Below, in pieces: positions 13,561 through 25,299 of a stretch of 64,000 bases of DNA. This DNA comes from Glandiceps talaboti (lineage: Eukaryota > Hemichordata > Enteropneusta > Spengelidae), in contig NC_135568.1 of the NCBI RefSeq assembly GCF_964340395.1, forward strand, positions 19,178,710 to 19,242,709, read 5' to 3'. Made by a program: the position numbers and the translations under genes. The notes below the pieces were generated by a model. That model saw only the letters and a list, made by a program, of their open reading frames with translations. It was not told the origin of the DNA and did not search any database. Every line of letters starts with the position of its first letter. The first letter of the stretch is position 1.

Positions 13561-13847
13561 CGGTTGATAGTTCTTTAACAGATGATCGTTTCAATAGGAT
13601 ATGTTGCTTCAGTCTGCCGGCAGTACAGCCTCTCTTGGTATCCGGGGTCTTGCATATATTCAGATTCTTGAGTTTGTTCCATATTGGTATTCACTTTAGA
13701 CAATAGAGATGCTGATGACATTCTTTCCAATGTTCATCAATGTGGCAGTGCTAAAGGTGGCAGCGCTATACAGTACTGAAGGCATGACTTGATAAAATGG
13801 TGGCCGTTATAATGAAGAGGCAGTGGCAATACGAACCAAATCCAAGA

Positions 13848-13941
13848 TAATACACATATGGTGGAAGCAGAGACCGTCGCAGATGATGTGGCGTTAATAC
13901 ACATATGGTGGAAGCAGAGACCGTCGCAGATGATGTGGCGT
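13848..13941. repeat. Two tandem copies of a 47-bp unit
   Basis: The unit starting TACACATATGGTGGAAGCAG and ending GATGATGTGGCG occurs twice in direct succession. The copies look identical apart from the flanking bases. Confidence 0.9.
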
Positions 13942-14213
13942 GACTGCAGCACACAGCATAACTCATTTACATATTTACTGCAGAATAACAGACTAACAGA
14001 AGCCTATTGTAATAACCTCACTAATCACCTACCATTAATTGCTGCCTTTACTTTACTGATTACAGATTACTTCAAAATCTTTATTACCCACTTCCCTCCC
14101 AACAATGTTAAACCTTGATACCTCTGAGGTCTCAATGAGAATGTGTGCTGGGCTTCTGACTCTTAAAAAAATGTCGCGGTTCCGAGGGTTGCACAGAGAG
14201 AATCATTACCAGC

Positions 14214-14440
14214 CATGTGCTGTATCGCCCCCCTCATGGTGTTGCTAGGCTTACACTCGTCTGGCCAACCTGTCGACTCCCATAAATACAAGCTTGGTTA
14301 CTTCCAGGGCTCAAATTATCCAGGTACAAGGTACAAAATATGCATGATGCGAGTGAAAGTTGCGAGTAGCAAGTGGCAAAATACACCACTTGCGAGTGGT
14401 GAAAAGTTAATTAATTCTGCCGGTGCAGGTAGATTTCAAA
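14214..14440. mobile_element. Inverted partial copy of the 8.05-8.24 kb element end
   Basis: Reading right to left this matches 8045-8235, including CTTGTATTTATGGGAG, GTACAAGGTACAAAATATGC and the GCGAGTGG subrepeats. Only one arm is present. The join at about 14410 to GTGCAGGTAGATTTCAAAA matches the sequence outside the 6.3-kb arm, so this may be a deletion derivative at a similar target repeat. Confidence 0.7.
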
Positions 14441-14659
14441 AATAGGGCTAATGGCATTGCAGCACAACTGTATTCGGCTGTTGCTATGGACATGGCCTTG
14501 GTGCTAGGGATATTTGCATTCATTTTTGGAATTTTCAGTAACTTGCCCACCCTTCCCACTTTTCATCATTGCAATATAAACCATCACTTAGCTGTTGCTA
14601 TGGGTGCGGTCCTGTTGCTAGGCATATTTGCATACATTTTATGAACCTTTAGTCACTTA

Positions 14660-16100
14660 GGGGCGACATCGAAATCAAAAGCATCGTAATTACGCGTCGT
14701 AACGAGTAAAGACGAGTAGCTACTAGTAGTTACGATGTACTACGGTGAATATTCATAAGTCTCAACGCATATTCATGTACTTTAGGTTGTAGACAATAAA
14801 AAGTAAACACCTATTGTTCGTTATTCATAAGCCCAAACTACGACCATTTACGCGTAGTCTTCATCGTGAAAAAAAAAACGAAACAAAAAGATTTTCTTTC
14901 CTGTGCAAATCAGTTTCACGCTTACTTTTTTCAATGTTATTCATTAGATGCCTTCTATGGCATTCATACAGTCGGCTAGTCAACTAAGTGTTTCAGATAT
15001 ATTCAGATGTTTACCTAATATGTCTTGCCTAAAAATACCTTGAAGAAGAATTTTTATTCGAAACGTCGGATTTTACATCTATTTATTCGGACTGCCTCAC
15101 AACTTCCTTATGCACTTCTCGGCTAGTCAACAAACATGTCGACCATTTTCGTCTGGCTGGTGAACGGTGCATTGATCATGTTAGATTCGAGTCGCAGGAT
15201 TCGTCAGTTGAATTCGAACATTGTCCATAAAAACAAATTATAAACTAAAGCTTGTCTCGCATTAATATATCGTTTGATTTGATTGATTTAGAATTCACCT
15301 AAAAAACGTCATTTATATAACAAAATTTCGGGCTAGGAATAACTGAATACGTTCATCACTTGCGTCTCTATGTTTATCTACCGACATCATGCATCACGCC
15401 ACGTGTTGCCGAACATTGCGATTTCTCAACTCAACCCCATCATTTAGGAATGTTACTGTACTGAGAAACACAAAAAATTAGTTGTTGTTTTAGAATATAT
15501 AAAACAAATCCCGTTATTTGATGATATAAAAGTCAAAACTGCACTTCCGCAACCCGGAAATTCAACAGTATTTCTTGGCCCTACCATGGCCGTCAAGCAT
15601 GAGCTTGTAAGTTGTACTGTTAGTTTGTCAACGTGCAAAAACCAAAAAGAAAGTCTAACTGCTTTGAAAGTCACACAATTGTACAATAATCTTCCTCAAA
15701 GATTTACTGTTAACCCAGGACTGTTACAATATTACGTCCATGCGTCCATCACAATAAATTTCGAATACATACCGTCATGTTCGTGAAAAGATTTACTGAA
15801 TATTGAAACTTTGATTTCGTGCGTATCTTATAGTTTTTTTTTTATGAATATCGCCCATGAACTTGCACTCATAAAAACATGTACAGTACTAGTTTCATCA
15901 GCACATTACTGACTGGAGTACGTGGTTTTCTTTGACGATCAAAAATTATGACAAACTACGATCAACTACGATAGAAGACGATGTCATCATTGGAAACACG
16001 GAAGGTGAGAATCACTATTGTGTGTTGGCGATAAAAAATTATGCGTATCTACGCTCGTTATGACGCGTAATTACGATGTGTTTGATTTCGATGTCATCCC
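14660..16100. mobile_element. Harbinger-like non-autonomous DNA element, TTA target duplication
   Basis: The left end GGGGCGACATCGAAATC and the right end (reverse complement GGGATGACATCGAAATC) open inverted repeats of about 47 bp, which also share CATCGTAATTACGCGTC. TTA flanks both sides (14657-14659 and 16101-16103). A 3-bp TWA duplication with G-rich ends is characteristic of PIF/Harbinger elements. No transposase or MADF/Myb-type protein was found inside, so it would depend on a helper. Its core resembles 53.9-54.5 kb. Superfamily assignment is inference. Confidence 0.7.
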
Positions 16101-16499
16101 TTACCTACCCATCCCTGTTGTTATCTTTGTAATGTGCATCGTCATTTCACTGTTGCTAAGGGTGTGGTCAACATTAACTGCAGAATATCACCTCTAGCAA
16201 CATTCCCACCAAGTTAGACTTATTTGCATATCGCTGTTAAGATCATCACATGATGAATACAGCTTCATCTACACATCCCCAGATGCATCCCATTAACTTT
16301 CAGCCCAAACTGCGCAGTAGCTTTGGAACTATCACTGATGGGATCATCTTGTCATGGACAAATTATTGTGAACACCTAAACACCTTTAAGAAAGTTCCCA
16401 GCAAATTTCAGACCTATACCTGTCTAGCAGTTTATGAGTTTAAGTTTTTTAACCCAAATCACACATCACTCGTAAGATCATTTTGATTTTTTAAGTTGT

Positions 16500-16500
<1 letters not shown>

Positions 16501-16566
<66 letters not shown>
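16501..16566. repeat. (CA)n microsatellite
   Basis: About 33 CA dinucleotides at the 3' end of the M element, followed by degenerate CATA and CAGA units. Confidence 0.95.
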
Positions 16567-16570
<4 letters not shown>

Positions 16571-16669
16571 TACATAGACACAGACACGCACGGTCAGACA
16601 CTGCATCATTCCATAAGTACGACTGATCCTGAGTGTTTAGTTGAGCTAAAACCTGTACAAATCTCTTCA

Positions 16670-17307
16670 GAAAAGCACATAACTCAGTCACCCAACTTAT
16701 AACAGTGATGGAAAACATGATCATATTACACAAATCCTAATTAATGGTCTTCCCTTCAATATCTTGCTGTTTCATTGTTTGAGGAGTACTAGTGTATATG
16801 CCCTTCAGCTATAAAATTTCATGCTGCCAATTGGAGAGACAAATCACCAAAATCACTGTGTAATCAAGTTTATAGGTTAAATTTGTCTTGACATTATCAA
16901 GATAAATATCAATGAATATGTCACTACTTATTTCCATATGTTATTGTCATTGTGTACAATACTAAAGAGCCAGAAATGATTTTTGAAGCTATTAGACTAC
17001 CATGTATTCTTGATTTTCTTATATATAATTTAGTCTGTCAAATTGTTATTGTATTTATTGTAAAAGTTGTTATCACAAATGTATGTGATTGTCAAGTATG
17101 CATTTCTGATACTTGAATGTGTTTGTATGTTCAAAGTCAGGTTACATTCATTCATTTCAAACATCCATCCCATTGCAGATCAAAGTAAATGTGAACTAAA
17201 TTGTTATGATATAATATTATAAAATAATATTTTTTTTCCTGAACATGTTTGCCACTGAATTTTATGAGTATTAAATTACATGAAGAATTGAAATACCAAG
17301 ATATGTC

Positions 17308-17342
<35 letters not shown>

Positions 17343-17880
17343 AATAATGTGTGTGTATTTGAGGAGAACATTTATTTACAACTGTGTAGTTTTCTTTGAA
17401 ATTATTGCAAGATACATTTGTTGTACATGTAGTTCATTTCTTGTTATATTAAGTATATGTTTAATCTCTGCCAGGAGATTGCTGAAATATTCTATGATTG
17501 AAGGCATGCCTATGTGTTTCATTTTGCAATCATTTTCTCATTTCAATTATATCAGTTCAGGTGTTGAGTGTGTTGAGATCTTAGTGCTTTGGATAATTTG
17601 CAATTGTTACATTAGCCAGAGTCAACAGTCCAAACAACAATTGGAATTTCAAGGTAAAGAATATTATGGGATAATAGGACCAGGAACATGTTGATGTTGA
17701 CAAACCATATAGCTACACAAAGAATCTACTCAAAACTAATGATGATCTGTGTATGGATAATTGTCATACATGTATTAGACTTGCTAACACACTATACCAG
17801 GAGGTCATTGCTAGATTGAAGGGTCTATAAGCTATAACACATTTCATACACTTTGAAGGAGTTATTACATGTATGTTGTC
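16670..17880. other. 1.2 kb, nothing recognised apart from a TATC run
   Basis: AT-rich sequence. A (TATC)n microsatellite lies at about 17309-17342. The frame at 17347-17694 (115 codons) is the longest here, but it has no recognised domain, no splice context and no coding-like composition, so no gene is called. Confidence 0.45.
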
Positions 17881-17884
17881 ACAA

Positions 17885-18440
17885 AATAGCGCCAATGGTA
17901 TTGTAGCACAACTGTACATTAAAAAAAAATACATGATCATCAATGCTTGGTATAGGTGTTCATTTGCTGAATGATTATCCAGTTGCCTATCCAGCCCTGT
18001 TGTTATCTTTGCAATATATGCAATCATTTGGCTGTTTCTATGGGTGTGGACATGTTGCTAGACATATTTGCACACATTTTTAAATGTTCATTCACTTGGC
18101 ATGGTCTTGTTGCTAGGTATATTTGCATACATTTTTTGAATGTTTACTCACTTGTCTATTAATCCCTGTTATCTTTGCACTATGCATAATCATTTGGCTG
18201 TTGCTATGGGTGTGATCTTGTTCCTTGGCAAATGTACATACATTTTTTTGAATATTTATTCACTTGAACATTAATCCCTGTTATCTTTGCAATATATGCA
18301 ATAATTTGGCTGTTTCTAAGGGTGTGGTCTTGTTGCTAGGCATATTTCCATACACTTTTTCCAAACTTTGTCTACTTGTTTAAGAATCCCTGTAGTTATC
18401 TTTGTGAAACACACAATCTTTTGCCTGCTGCTATGGGCAT
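17885..18440. mobile_element. M-type element, 5' part
   Basis: Starts near ATAGCGCCAATGGTATTG with the terminal motif TAGCACAACTG at 17904. Four or five diverged units of about 110 bp follow, each with TTTGGCTGTT, GTTGCTAGGCATATTT and GAATGTTTATTCAC. It runs into the 48-bp minisatellite without a recognisable 3' end. Confidence 0.7.
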
Positions 18441-18445
18441 ACTCA

Positions 18446-18877
18446 CTGTTTATGACAATATGAAATACTATTTATACAGTAACTTTATTTAAGCTGTTTA
18501 TGACAATATGAAATACTATTTATACAGTAACTTTATTTTAGCTGTTTATGACAATATGAAATACTATTTATACAGTAACTTTATTTTAGCTGTTTATGAC
18601 AATATGAAATACTATTTATACAGTAACTTTATTTTAGCTGTTTATGACATTATGAAATACTATTTGTACAGTAACTTTATTTTAGCTGTTTATGACAATA
18701 TGAAATACTTTTTATACAGTAACTTTATTTTAGCTGTTTATGACAATATGAAATACTATTTATACAGTAACTTTATTTTAGCTGTTTATGACATTATGAA
18801 ATACTATTTATACAGTAACTTTATTTTAGCTGTTTATGACAACATGAAATACTATTTATACAGTAACTTTATTTTAG
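18446..18877. repeat. 48-bp minisatellite, nine tandem copies
   Basis: The unit begins CTGTTTATGACAATATGAAA and ends GTAACTTTATTTTAG. Nine copies are nearly identical. Because 48 is a multiple of three, one plus frame stays open across eight units (18508-18933), giving a 16-residue repeat around MKYYLYSNFILAVYDN. The first unit has a stop (TAA) where the others read TTA. The frame has no upstream gene or domain, so a chance open frame is the simplest reading. Confidence 0.95.
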
Positions 18878-18879
18878 TA

Positions 18880-19965
18880 TCAAAATCTGTTTATTCTTCT
18901 GACTTGTATAGCAATAACATTTCAAACAATTGAAGACATAGTCCCAAAGATATTAAGTCCCCAACTTGTGTGTTTATGGCAAAGTTATTCAGTTAATTAA
19001 CTTGGGTACAAATTTTAATGTTAATGAGATTTCCCTTCAAATCTGAGATGCCTGCATTCCACTCACTGACCATTGGAGAGCCTGATATGTTTTGTTTTGT
19101 TTTCGCTTTAGAAATATTATCAGTCGTTACAGCATTTTAGATTATCAACTGTCATTTTTATGTAGTTAAGTATATTGTTTTGTAAAATTTGAACATGAAT
19201 AGAATATTGTTTTCGTGACTTTCACATAATCTGTTCCATGTGTGCTACCTCAACTTTTGGTAAATTCACCTCTGTATGATTTACACAATCATGGTCACTA
19301 TATTTAAAAATTTGGATTTCTTGAACTTTCACTTCATATATTTCTTGTTTTTGTTAGATTTTTGTTGTTTCAAGGCATAATTCCATGACAAATGGCAGAT
19401 TGAAATCACTATAGTTCACACTTGCAATAATCGTTTAGACTACATACCGGTACATGCCAATCAGGGCAAAAATGACATCAAAGTTCATATAATTACTATA
19501 TTTATCTATAGTTTGAGCAAAAATATAATATTGTCACTATCCACACTCTTTTGGTAGTTTTGGTATAATTTTTTGCTCTTTCTCTTTTTCAGGATTTGAT
19601 ACTGTAAGAGGCTGTGATCCCATTGTTATGACTTGCTCAGAACACAAAAAAAAACCCATAATAAACCCATTCTCCACACAAAAACAAAAAAATAGATCAG
19701 TGAGTCTACATTGCCTGTCAGTAGTCATATGAAACAAATTACAATCAATAAAAATTAAACTGAAGAGTTTTATATTTTACAACCCTTATGGATGCTATCA
19801 GGTACTGTACCAATATATTCACAGCAATAGAACCCACACGTGTATGCACACTGTGTTACATCCAAGTCTAAGTAATTTCCTAACTACACATCAAATTTGA
19901 ATCTGTACGATTTATGGTTCAAATAAGGTCAAGATGCCACTTTTGGTACAGATAATGAATAGAAG
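18880..19965. other. 1.1 kb, nothing recognised
   Basis: AT-rich, with short homopolymer runs. No exon, RNA gene or repeat family was recognised. Confidence 0.45.
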
Positions 19966-20620
19966 TCATCACAGTTACCTATCCATCCAGCCCTGTTGTT
20001 ACATTTGCAATATACACAATCATTTAACTGTTGGTATGGGAGTGGTCATGTTGCTAGACATATTTGCATACATTTTTTGAATGTTCATTCACCTGCCTAT
20101 GAATCTCTGATAATATCTTTGCAATACATGTGATCATTTGACTGTTGCTATAGGCGTGCTCTTGCTGTTTAATAGTCCCATTTACATACATGTTTTGAAT
20201 GTTTATTTATTTATGTATTTAACCATAATCTGCATATCACTCATGGCATCATCATGTGATTAATATTCACTGATCTGTACATTCCAAGAAACATCCCTGT
20301 GAAATTACAGACAAATCAGCAAAGTCCTTTCGGAATTAAAGATTTTTGACCAAATAGTTCATATTTGTATACCTAATTTGCATATCACTATTAGGAGCAT
20401 CATATAATGAAATTCTTTTTACTATAAACCCCTCGAAGAAAGTTCCCACCCAATTTCAGACTGATCTGCCCCCAGTAGGTTTACATTTTAATTTTTTCTA
20501 ACCAAAAAAACCCACATTTTTTTACCCAAATCATACACCTGTGAGGCAATCATTTTCCTTTGAACAATTTCCAAACTAGACACCACACGCTATATAAACT
20601 GTTGTAAGTTCACAACAGAA
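19966..20620. mobile_element. M-type element fragment
   Basis: Body motifs are present: ATCCAGCCCTGTTGTTA, GAATGTTCATTCACCTGCC, ATCACTCATGGCATCATCAT and TTTTGACCAAATAG. Neither terminal motif could be placed with confidence. Confidence 0.65.
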
Positions 20621-23170
20621 CGAGTCAAGGTTCTCATCATGACTTTTCCAATCTTGCATTAATTTGCGACTTTTGTTGTTGATTTGTGTTTGTGGAATTA
20701 TGCCACAAACGTGGACTTGCTACATTATGTTAAGTACCCCAAATTTGTAGTGGAATTATGAAAACTTAAACCTGAAGTTCATCAAACATTATCAGAAGTT
20801 ACTTCATTCAAAGCGTTTTGTGTAATATTGTAATTGGATATTTCATTGTTGACTGTTTTGACAATTAGCTCAAAGACAAATTGCAACATTTATTGTAATA
20901 ATATGATTCTAAAAATATAAGCTGTAGGTGTGCATACTGACAGGAACAGTCTAGAGTCAAATGATTATAATTAATATTAAGTTTTGAATTTATGAAATTA
21001 TTTTAAGATCAAATAGATTACTTTATTATATTCATCTTTATAGGTGGTAGACTTGGTACATAATGCTGTAGGTCATCATAGCTGATAGATGATGATACTT
21101 TTCTTACAATGGAGAAGAAGTCACAATGGAAAATTGTTGACCCCATAACTTATAAGGCGCAACTTACCATTGTTGAATTTTACCATTATTCTATTTTCTG
21201 TAAATCATTCATTTATTGTACTTGTGTCTTCAGAACTTGTTGGCATTTTTAAAGTGATATTTCATAAATTGTTGATGTGTAATGAAACTCATATTTGTCA
21301 TTTACATGTATGTTACTGATTGCACATATAAATCTGAACCGATGACTTTCAGAAAAACAGGTTTAGCTCTTCAACATATTTAGCTCTTTTAATGGCAGTA
21401 TCCTATACCCTTAGTGATGGTGATTGTAAGCCACACCACTACACATATTCTTTGAGTATCGATTGTATGGAGCACTTATTGTCCCCAAAAAACACAAATT
21501 CATGGACAGCAAGAGGTAGTTACTAGACAGTCACAATGTATACATACATTATAGACATGAGGCACACACGATGTGTTTCCCTTCATCATTGTAAAGAAAC
21601 CACACTTCCCAGTAAATTGTGAATGTTATACTCAATTGGTGGCAAATAAAATGTAGTATATTATTGCCAGTCAAAGTATTATAAATTAATTTCCTGTGAA
21701 CTGTTTTTCCAATACATGTTTTTTGATGCAGGATTACACAATAAGGATTTTTGAAAGCCTCAGATGCAAAATAGTCCAGGATGAAGTTTTGGTAATGTAA
21801 CTTCAGTTTGAGCACTGTTGACGTAAGAAGAGATTTGTTTTGGCCATAAACGGGGAAATAACTGATATGCATATAATATCATACACGTTGTCAAATTGTC
21901 TGAGTATATATGAATTGGTTTAATTCTAAGACAGGTCGGGCTGGGAACACAATTTTGTCAGCAGAGTGGTTGTCTAATGATATATTCACTGCATACTTGA
22001 ACACCAGGTGTTCTGTAACCTGGTACATCCACCTATAAACCATGGTCTATTTCTCAAAGTTTTATCCACTTGCCTACTCAACCCTGTCATTTTGACTGAA
22101 TAGAGTCATCATGTTCACAAATTTAACTCTCCATGCTATGTCAAAAGACCAGAAGTTTTTTTAAATCATGTTTTATCAACCAAAAAATGTTGCACTCCAT
22201 TGCCATGATTAACAAAGTACCACCAAAGCTTTTAAAAAAGGATGGAAAAATGTGAATTATGATGTTTTTCGCGTATTTGTAGTGTTTTGAAAGAACTAAA
22301 CAACACCTCAAATGTATTTGGCATTCTGACATTGTAAGACCCTCTAGTAAATGTTTAGATTATCAATATGGCACACTCGAGATTATATAGTGTAGAAAAC
22401 CATTCACACATGAGATGTGTCAAACCTCTACCAGAATGGGATGATATATAACTAGGCTAGGTAGTCGAAAAACAATAGATACTAACTACACTGTGTCGAT
22501 TTCATCAGTGATGATTGCATGCCACAATGCTACGCTGAACACTCAAAGAAATTGATATCAACAGACATTGTTAACAAACAAATTTACCACCACACAGAAA
22601 CTTGAATCGATTGGTATATCACTACTGCACAGTAGTACACACATCTTCGGCACAACTCGTTGGAGTACATATCGTGTGATTGTAAGTTGGCGACTGCTGT
22701 CGCAACAAGTCTAGGCCAATTGTTTTTGGCAAATACAGTTAGATTTCGTAAATAGGACAAGATTAGATACATCATCAAACAGCTTTAGCCATTCATATTT
22801 TCAGAGGGTATGGATAGCAAATCATTGAAAATCTATTTTGAACATGAGAAATCATGTACTTGTTAGTACAGTGAGGTCAATGGAAGTACCATACTTAGAT
22901 TGACTCTCGTAGTTTTGACTTGCAATTGTGAAGTTAGTTTGTAGCCAATTTACCAAATACCATAAAAAAACGACAAATATGTCCTCAAAAAACCGACTAA
23001 TGTGTCTCGCAAGGTCATGATCATACAAAATTGTATAGATTTGACTTATGCGAATATTCTATGAATGATATGAAATATTAAAATGATTACAGATCATAAA
23101 CTTTTGTCTAATGAGCGTCTCTATGTAACATAATACTATGCTACAAAAAAAAGTAAAGTGAAGTATTTCA
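20621..23170. other. 2.5 kb downstream of the last spectrin exon, nothing recognised
   Basis: This is where the minus-strand gene should continue after repeat 10. I looked for the linker exon (DLN type) and later spectrin repeats and found none. The minus-strand frame at 21549-21872 has no spectrin-like helix pattern. Either the next exons lie beyond the window across large introns, or the gene is truncated. Confidence 0.5.
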
Positions 23171-23224
23171 GAATGTTACATAGATAAACTTACACATCTC
23201 TGAACCTATAGAACACATCCTAAC

Positions 23225-23420
23225 CTGGATATGAGCAGCCACACTCTGTACTTCTTGACTTCTTTCAACTTGTATGGCGGTAGTCATTTCATTAATTTCT
23301 GTCAGTCTGGTCTTGTTGGCTGCCAAGAGATCACCAGCTTCACGTCTCAGCATGTGTTGAGTCCATGAATCTTCCAGACAACGTTTTCTTTTATTGGCTA
23401 TCTCCAGCAAATGTGTGTAT
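23225..23420 (-). CDS. Alpha-spectrin-like repeat-10 exon, short form (L1)
   Basis: One base plus 65 codons, preceded by a TTTCTGTTTAG acceptor and followed by a GTTAGG donor after CATATCCAG. It reads YTHLLEIANKRKRCLEDSWT then QHMLRREAGDLLAANKTRL and ends VQSVAAHIQ. In alpha-II spectrin the segment just after the SH3 domain has the same layout (LLELGEKRK, then DLKANESRL, then EEVQAVQQQ). Compared with L3-L6 it lacks 37 internal codons, including the WMND and QKKFADF segments, so the triple-helical repeat would be shortened. Entry phase matches the end of the second-half SH3 exon. It is the last spectrin exon found in the window. Confidence 0.85.
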
Positions 23421-23795
23421 CTAAACAGAAATTAAACACATTTTAGCACTTTACTTTAGCCAATTTGATAACGTTACAGGTGTGTCGAATGGATAGTACA
23501 ATGTATATAGTGCTTCATCACAAACTTGTCAAAAAATCTTTTTTGAGGTCAGTAAACTTACTTAGGTTTGCCTGCAACATTCTATACATCATTGTCAAGC
23601 TGGGAAGTAGGTCAAATGTCCCAGAATTCCATAGCTGTTTTACCAGGGTTCCCTATCAAACTATAGTCAATGTTACAAAGGTTCAAAAATCTTTGCTAAA
23701 ATGCTGCATCTAAAATGTAAATTTCATGACTTTCTTCCATCAACATTGTGCAACTTCTCTGTAAGAAACCCATGGTGATAATTATAGTAACTTAC

Positions 23796-23953
23796 TGATC
23801 TTCGATCTGTCTCTGTCTCTGTCTCTGTCTCTGTCTGTTGGCAATACTATTGACTTCATCAGCCAAGTTACCCTGGGATGAGGACTGCACTGAATCTATC
23901 TTCTCAGTTGCTGGTACAAAACCTTGATCATTTACTTCAACGTTCCACTGGTC
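23796..23953 (-). CDS. Alpha-spectrin-like exon for the second half of the SH3 domain (SH3b)
   Basis: 158 bp (52 codons plus two bases) between a TTGATAG acceptor and a GTAAGT donor. It reads DQWNVEVNDQGFVPATEKID, then SVQSSSQGNLADEVNSIA, then an arginine-glutamine run. Alpha-spectrin SH3 continues [20 protein letters not shown] after the NSxNK of the first half, so homology is clear and the start phase (0) fits all nine A exons. Departures from the family are Q in place of the first Trp of DWW, loss of the Arg in NDRQG, and loss of the Tyr of PAAYV. The R-Q run is encoded by an expanded CTGTCT microsatellite (about 23806-23840); the family has a single RQEQ there. Only one copy of this exon exists in the window. 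Confidence 0.85.
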
Positions 23954-24033
23954 CTATCAACATAAACATATAAAATATCTTATGGGTTTCTTGCTGACAG
24001 AAACACCAGAGTATCATTTGTAAACTTATATAT

Positions 24034-24176
24034 AATTCCCAAATATTTTTCTTCGTTCAGCCAAGGAAAATACAAGTAACCTAAGGGGCCTTTGTCATGA
24101 TGAGTCACTTGAGGAGTGACTACCCTTAGAGGTCACGAATAGTTTCCGGCTGAATGAAGAAATATGTTGGGAATAA
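24034..24176. repeat. Short imperfect hairpin-forming inverted repeat
   Basis: Arms of about 29 bp: AATTCCCAAATATTTTTC on the left against GAAATATGTTGGGAATA on the right, both continuing into TTCAGCC / GGCTGAA. They surround an 85-bp loop. It lies between the SH3b exon and exon L2. It could be a small MITE; no target duplication was resolved. Confidence 0.55.
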
Positions 24177-25070
24177 TGATTCTACAATGAAGTACCATAT
24201 CCAGTAAGATTGGGGAAAGTAAGGGCAATTTTTAACACAACAGAACCGATGACACAGACACATGTTGTCTTGACATAGAATGACCATATAATCCATATTT
24301 TTGGTTTAGTTTGGTTCATGCATGGTATAATTTATTCTTACATGAATGCTAAATAAACAATTTAAATTGTGAAATTTAGATTTGATTCAAAGTTCTCTTC
24401 TCATATTATTCCAGTCCAGTCAGATGCTTCTATTACAGAACGATCTGGACCCCAATACTCAGCAGTAACAGTGAGAGGGCCACAACAGCAACAATCTTCT
24501 AAAGACATTTTATCCCTACGTCATCACAAGATCATGTGACCAGGGACTAAAGAGTCTTAAACTTAAATCTTATGAAAATACAGAATTTATCCAGAGTTTT
24601 ATATCATGCTCAAACTTTATAACTATATTCCCAATCGTTAAAATCCCTGCTTTACAAAATTTCATTCATTTATGTAGAATTCAAACAGTGGCCATTTGAA
24701 TGAGAAATGGATTTGAAATTTATAATATAATTTTATCATGGCTTCATACTTGAAAAGTCAAAGTGAAACAACTTAGGTGGATTCTGTGTTTGTAATTCAA
24801 TATACTGCAAATATCTATTTAAAAAAACGTGTCACAAAGTTTGTTATTGTACGTACAATATCAAACATTTTTCATACTTACCGGTCTTTTGCCATTTATT
24901 GAGTTACAAACAAGGACTTGGCATATGTTGTTTCATACTGATTTTTCAAGTAGGAAGCCATGATAAAATTGTTTTATAAATTAAAAATCCAAAACAAATA
25001 CCCCAATTCTCATCCATATGGCCACTTTAAGACCCAACTCAATTAATCATAGCATAGAACACATCCTAAC

Positions 25071-25266
25071 CTGGATATGAGCAGCTACACTCTGTACTTC
25101 TTGACTCCTTTCAACTTGGATGGCGGTAGTCATTTCATTAATTTCTGTCAGTCTGGTCTTGTTGGCTGCCAAGAGATCACCAGCTTCACGTCTCAGCATG
25201 TGTTGAGTCAATGAATCTTCCAGACAACGTTTTCTTTTATTGGCTATCTCCAGCAAATGTGTGTAT
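25071..25266 (-). CDS. Alpha-spectrin-like repeat-10 exon, short form (L2)
   Basis: The same 196-bp short form as L1, with one clear residue difference (SLTQ instead of SWTQ) and the same 37-codon deletion. Acceptor TTTCTGTTTAG and donor GTTAGG are both intact. Upstream and downstream intron sequence matches L1 over tens of bases, so L1 and L2 come from one duplication. It follows D1 in transcript order and precedes the SH3b exon; ending in phase 0, it could also splice into SH3b. Confidence 0.85.
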
Positions 25267-25299
25267 CTAAACAGAAATTAAACACATTTTAGCACTTTA

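Larger units (their letters stand above)
14445..16665. mobile_element. M-type element split by a nested element
   Basis: The start contains TGGCATTGCAGCACAACTG, and M body repeats follow to 14659. The body resumes at 16101 with CTTACCTACCCATCCCTG, runs through the CA microsatellite (16501-16566) and ends near GTTGAGCTAAAA. The missing middle is exactly where the Harbinger-like element sits. Confidence 0.75.

Noticed and set aside
17347-17694. 115-codon plus-strand frame at 17.3 kb
   Set aside because: No recognisable domain, AT-rich hydrophobic composition expected by chance, no splice-bounded extension and no second line of evidence.
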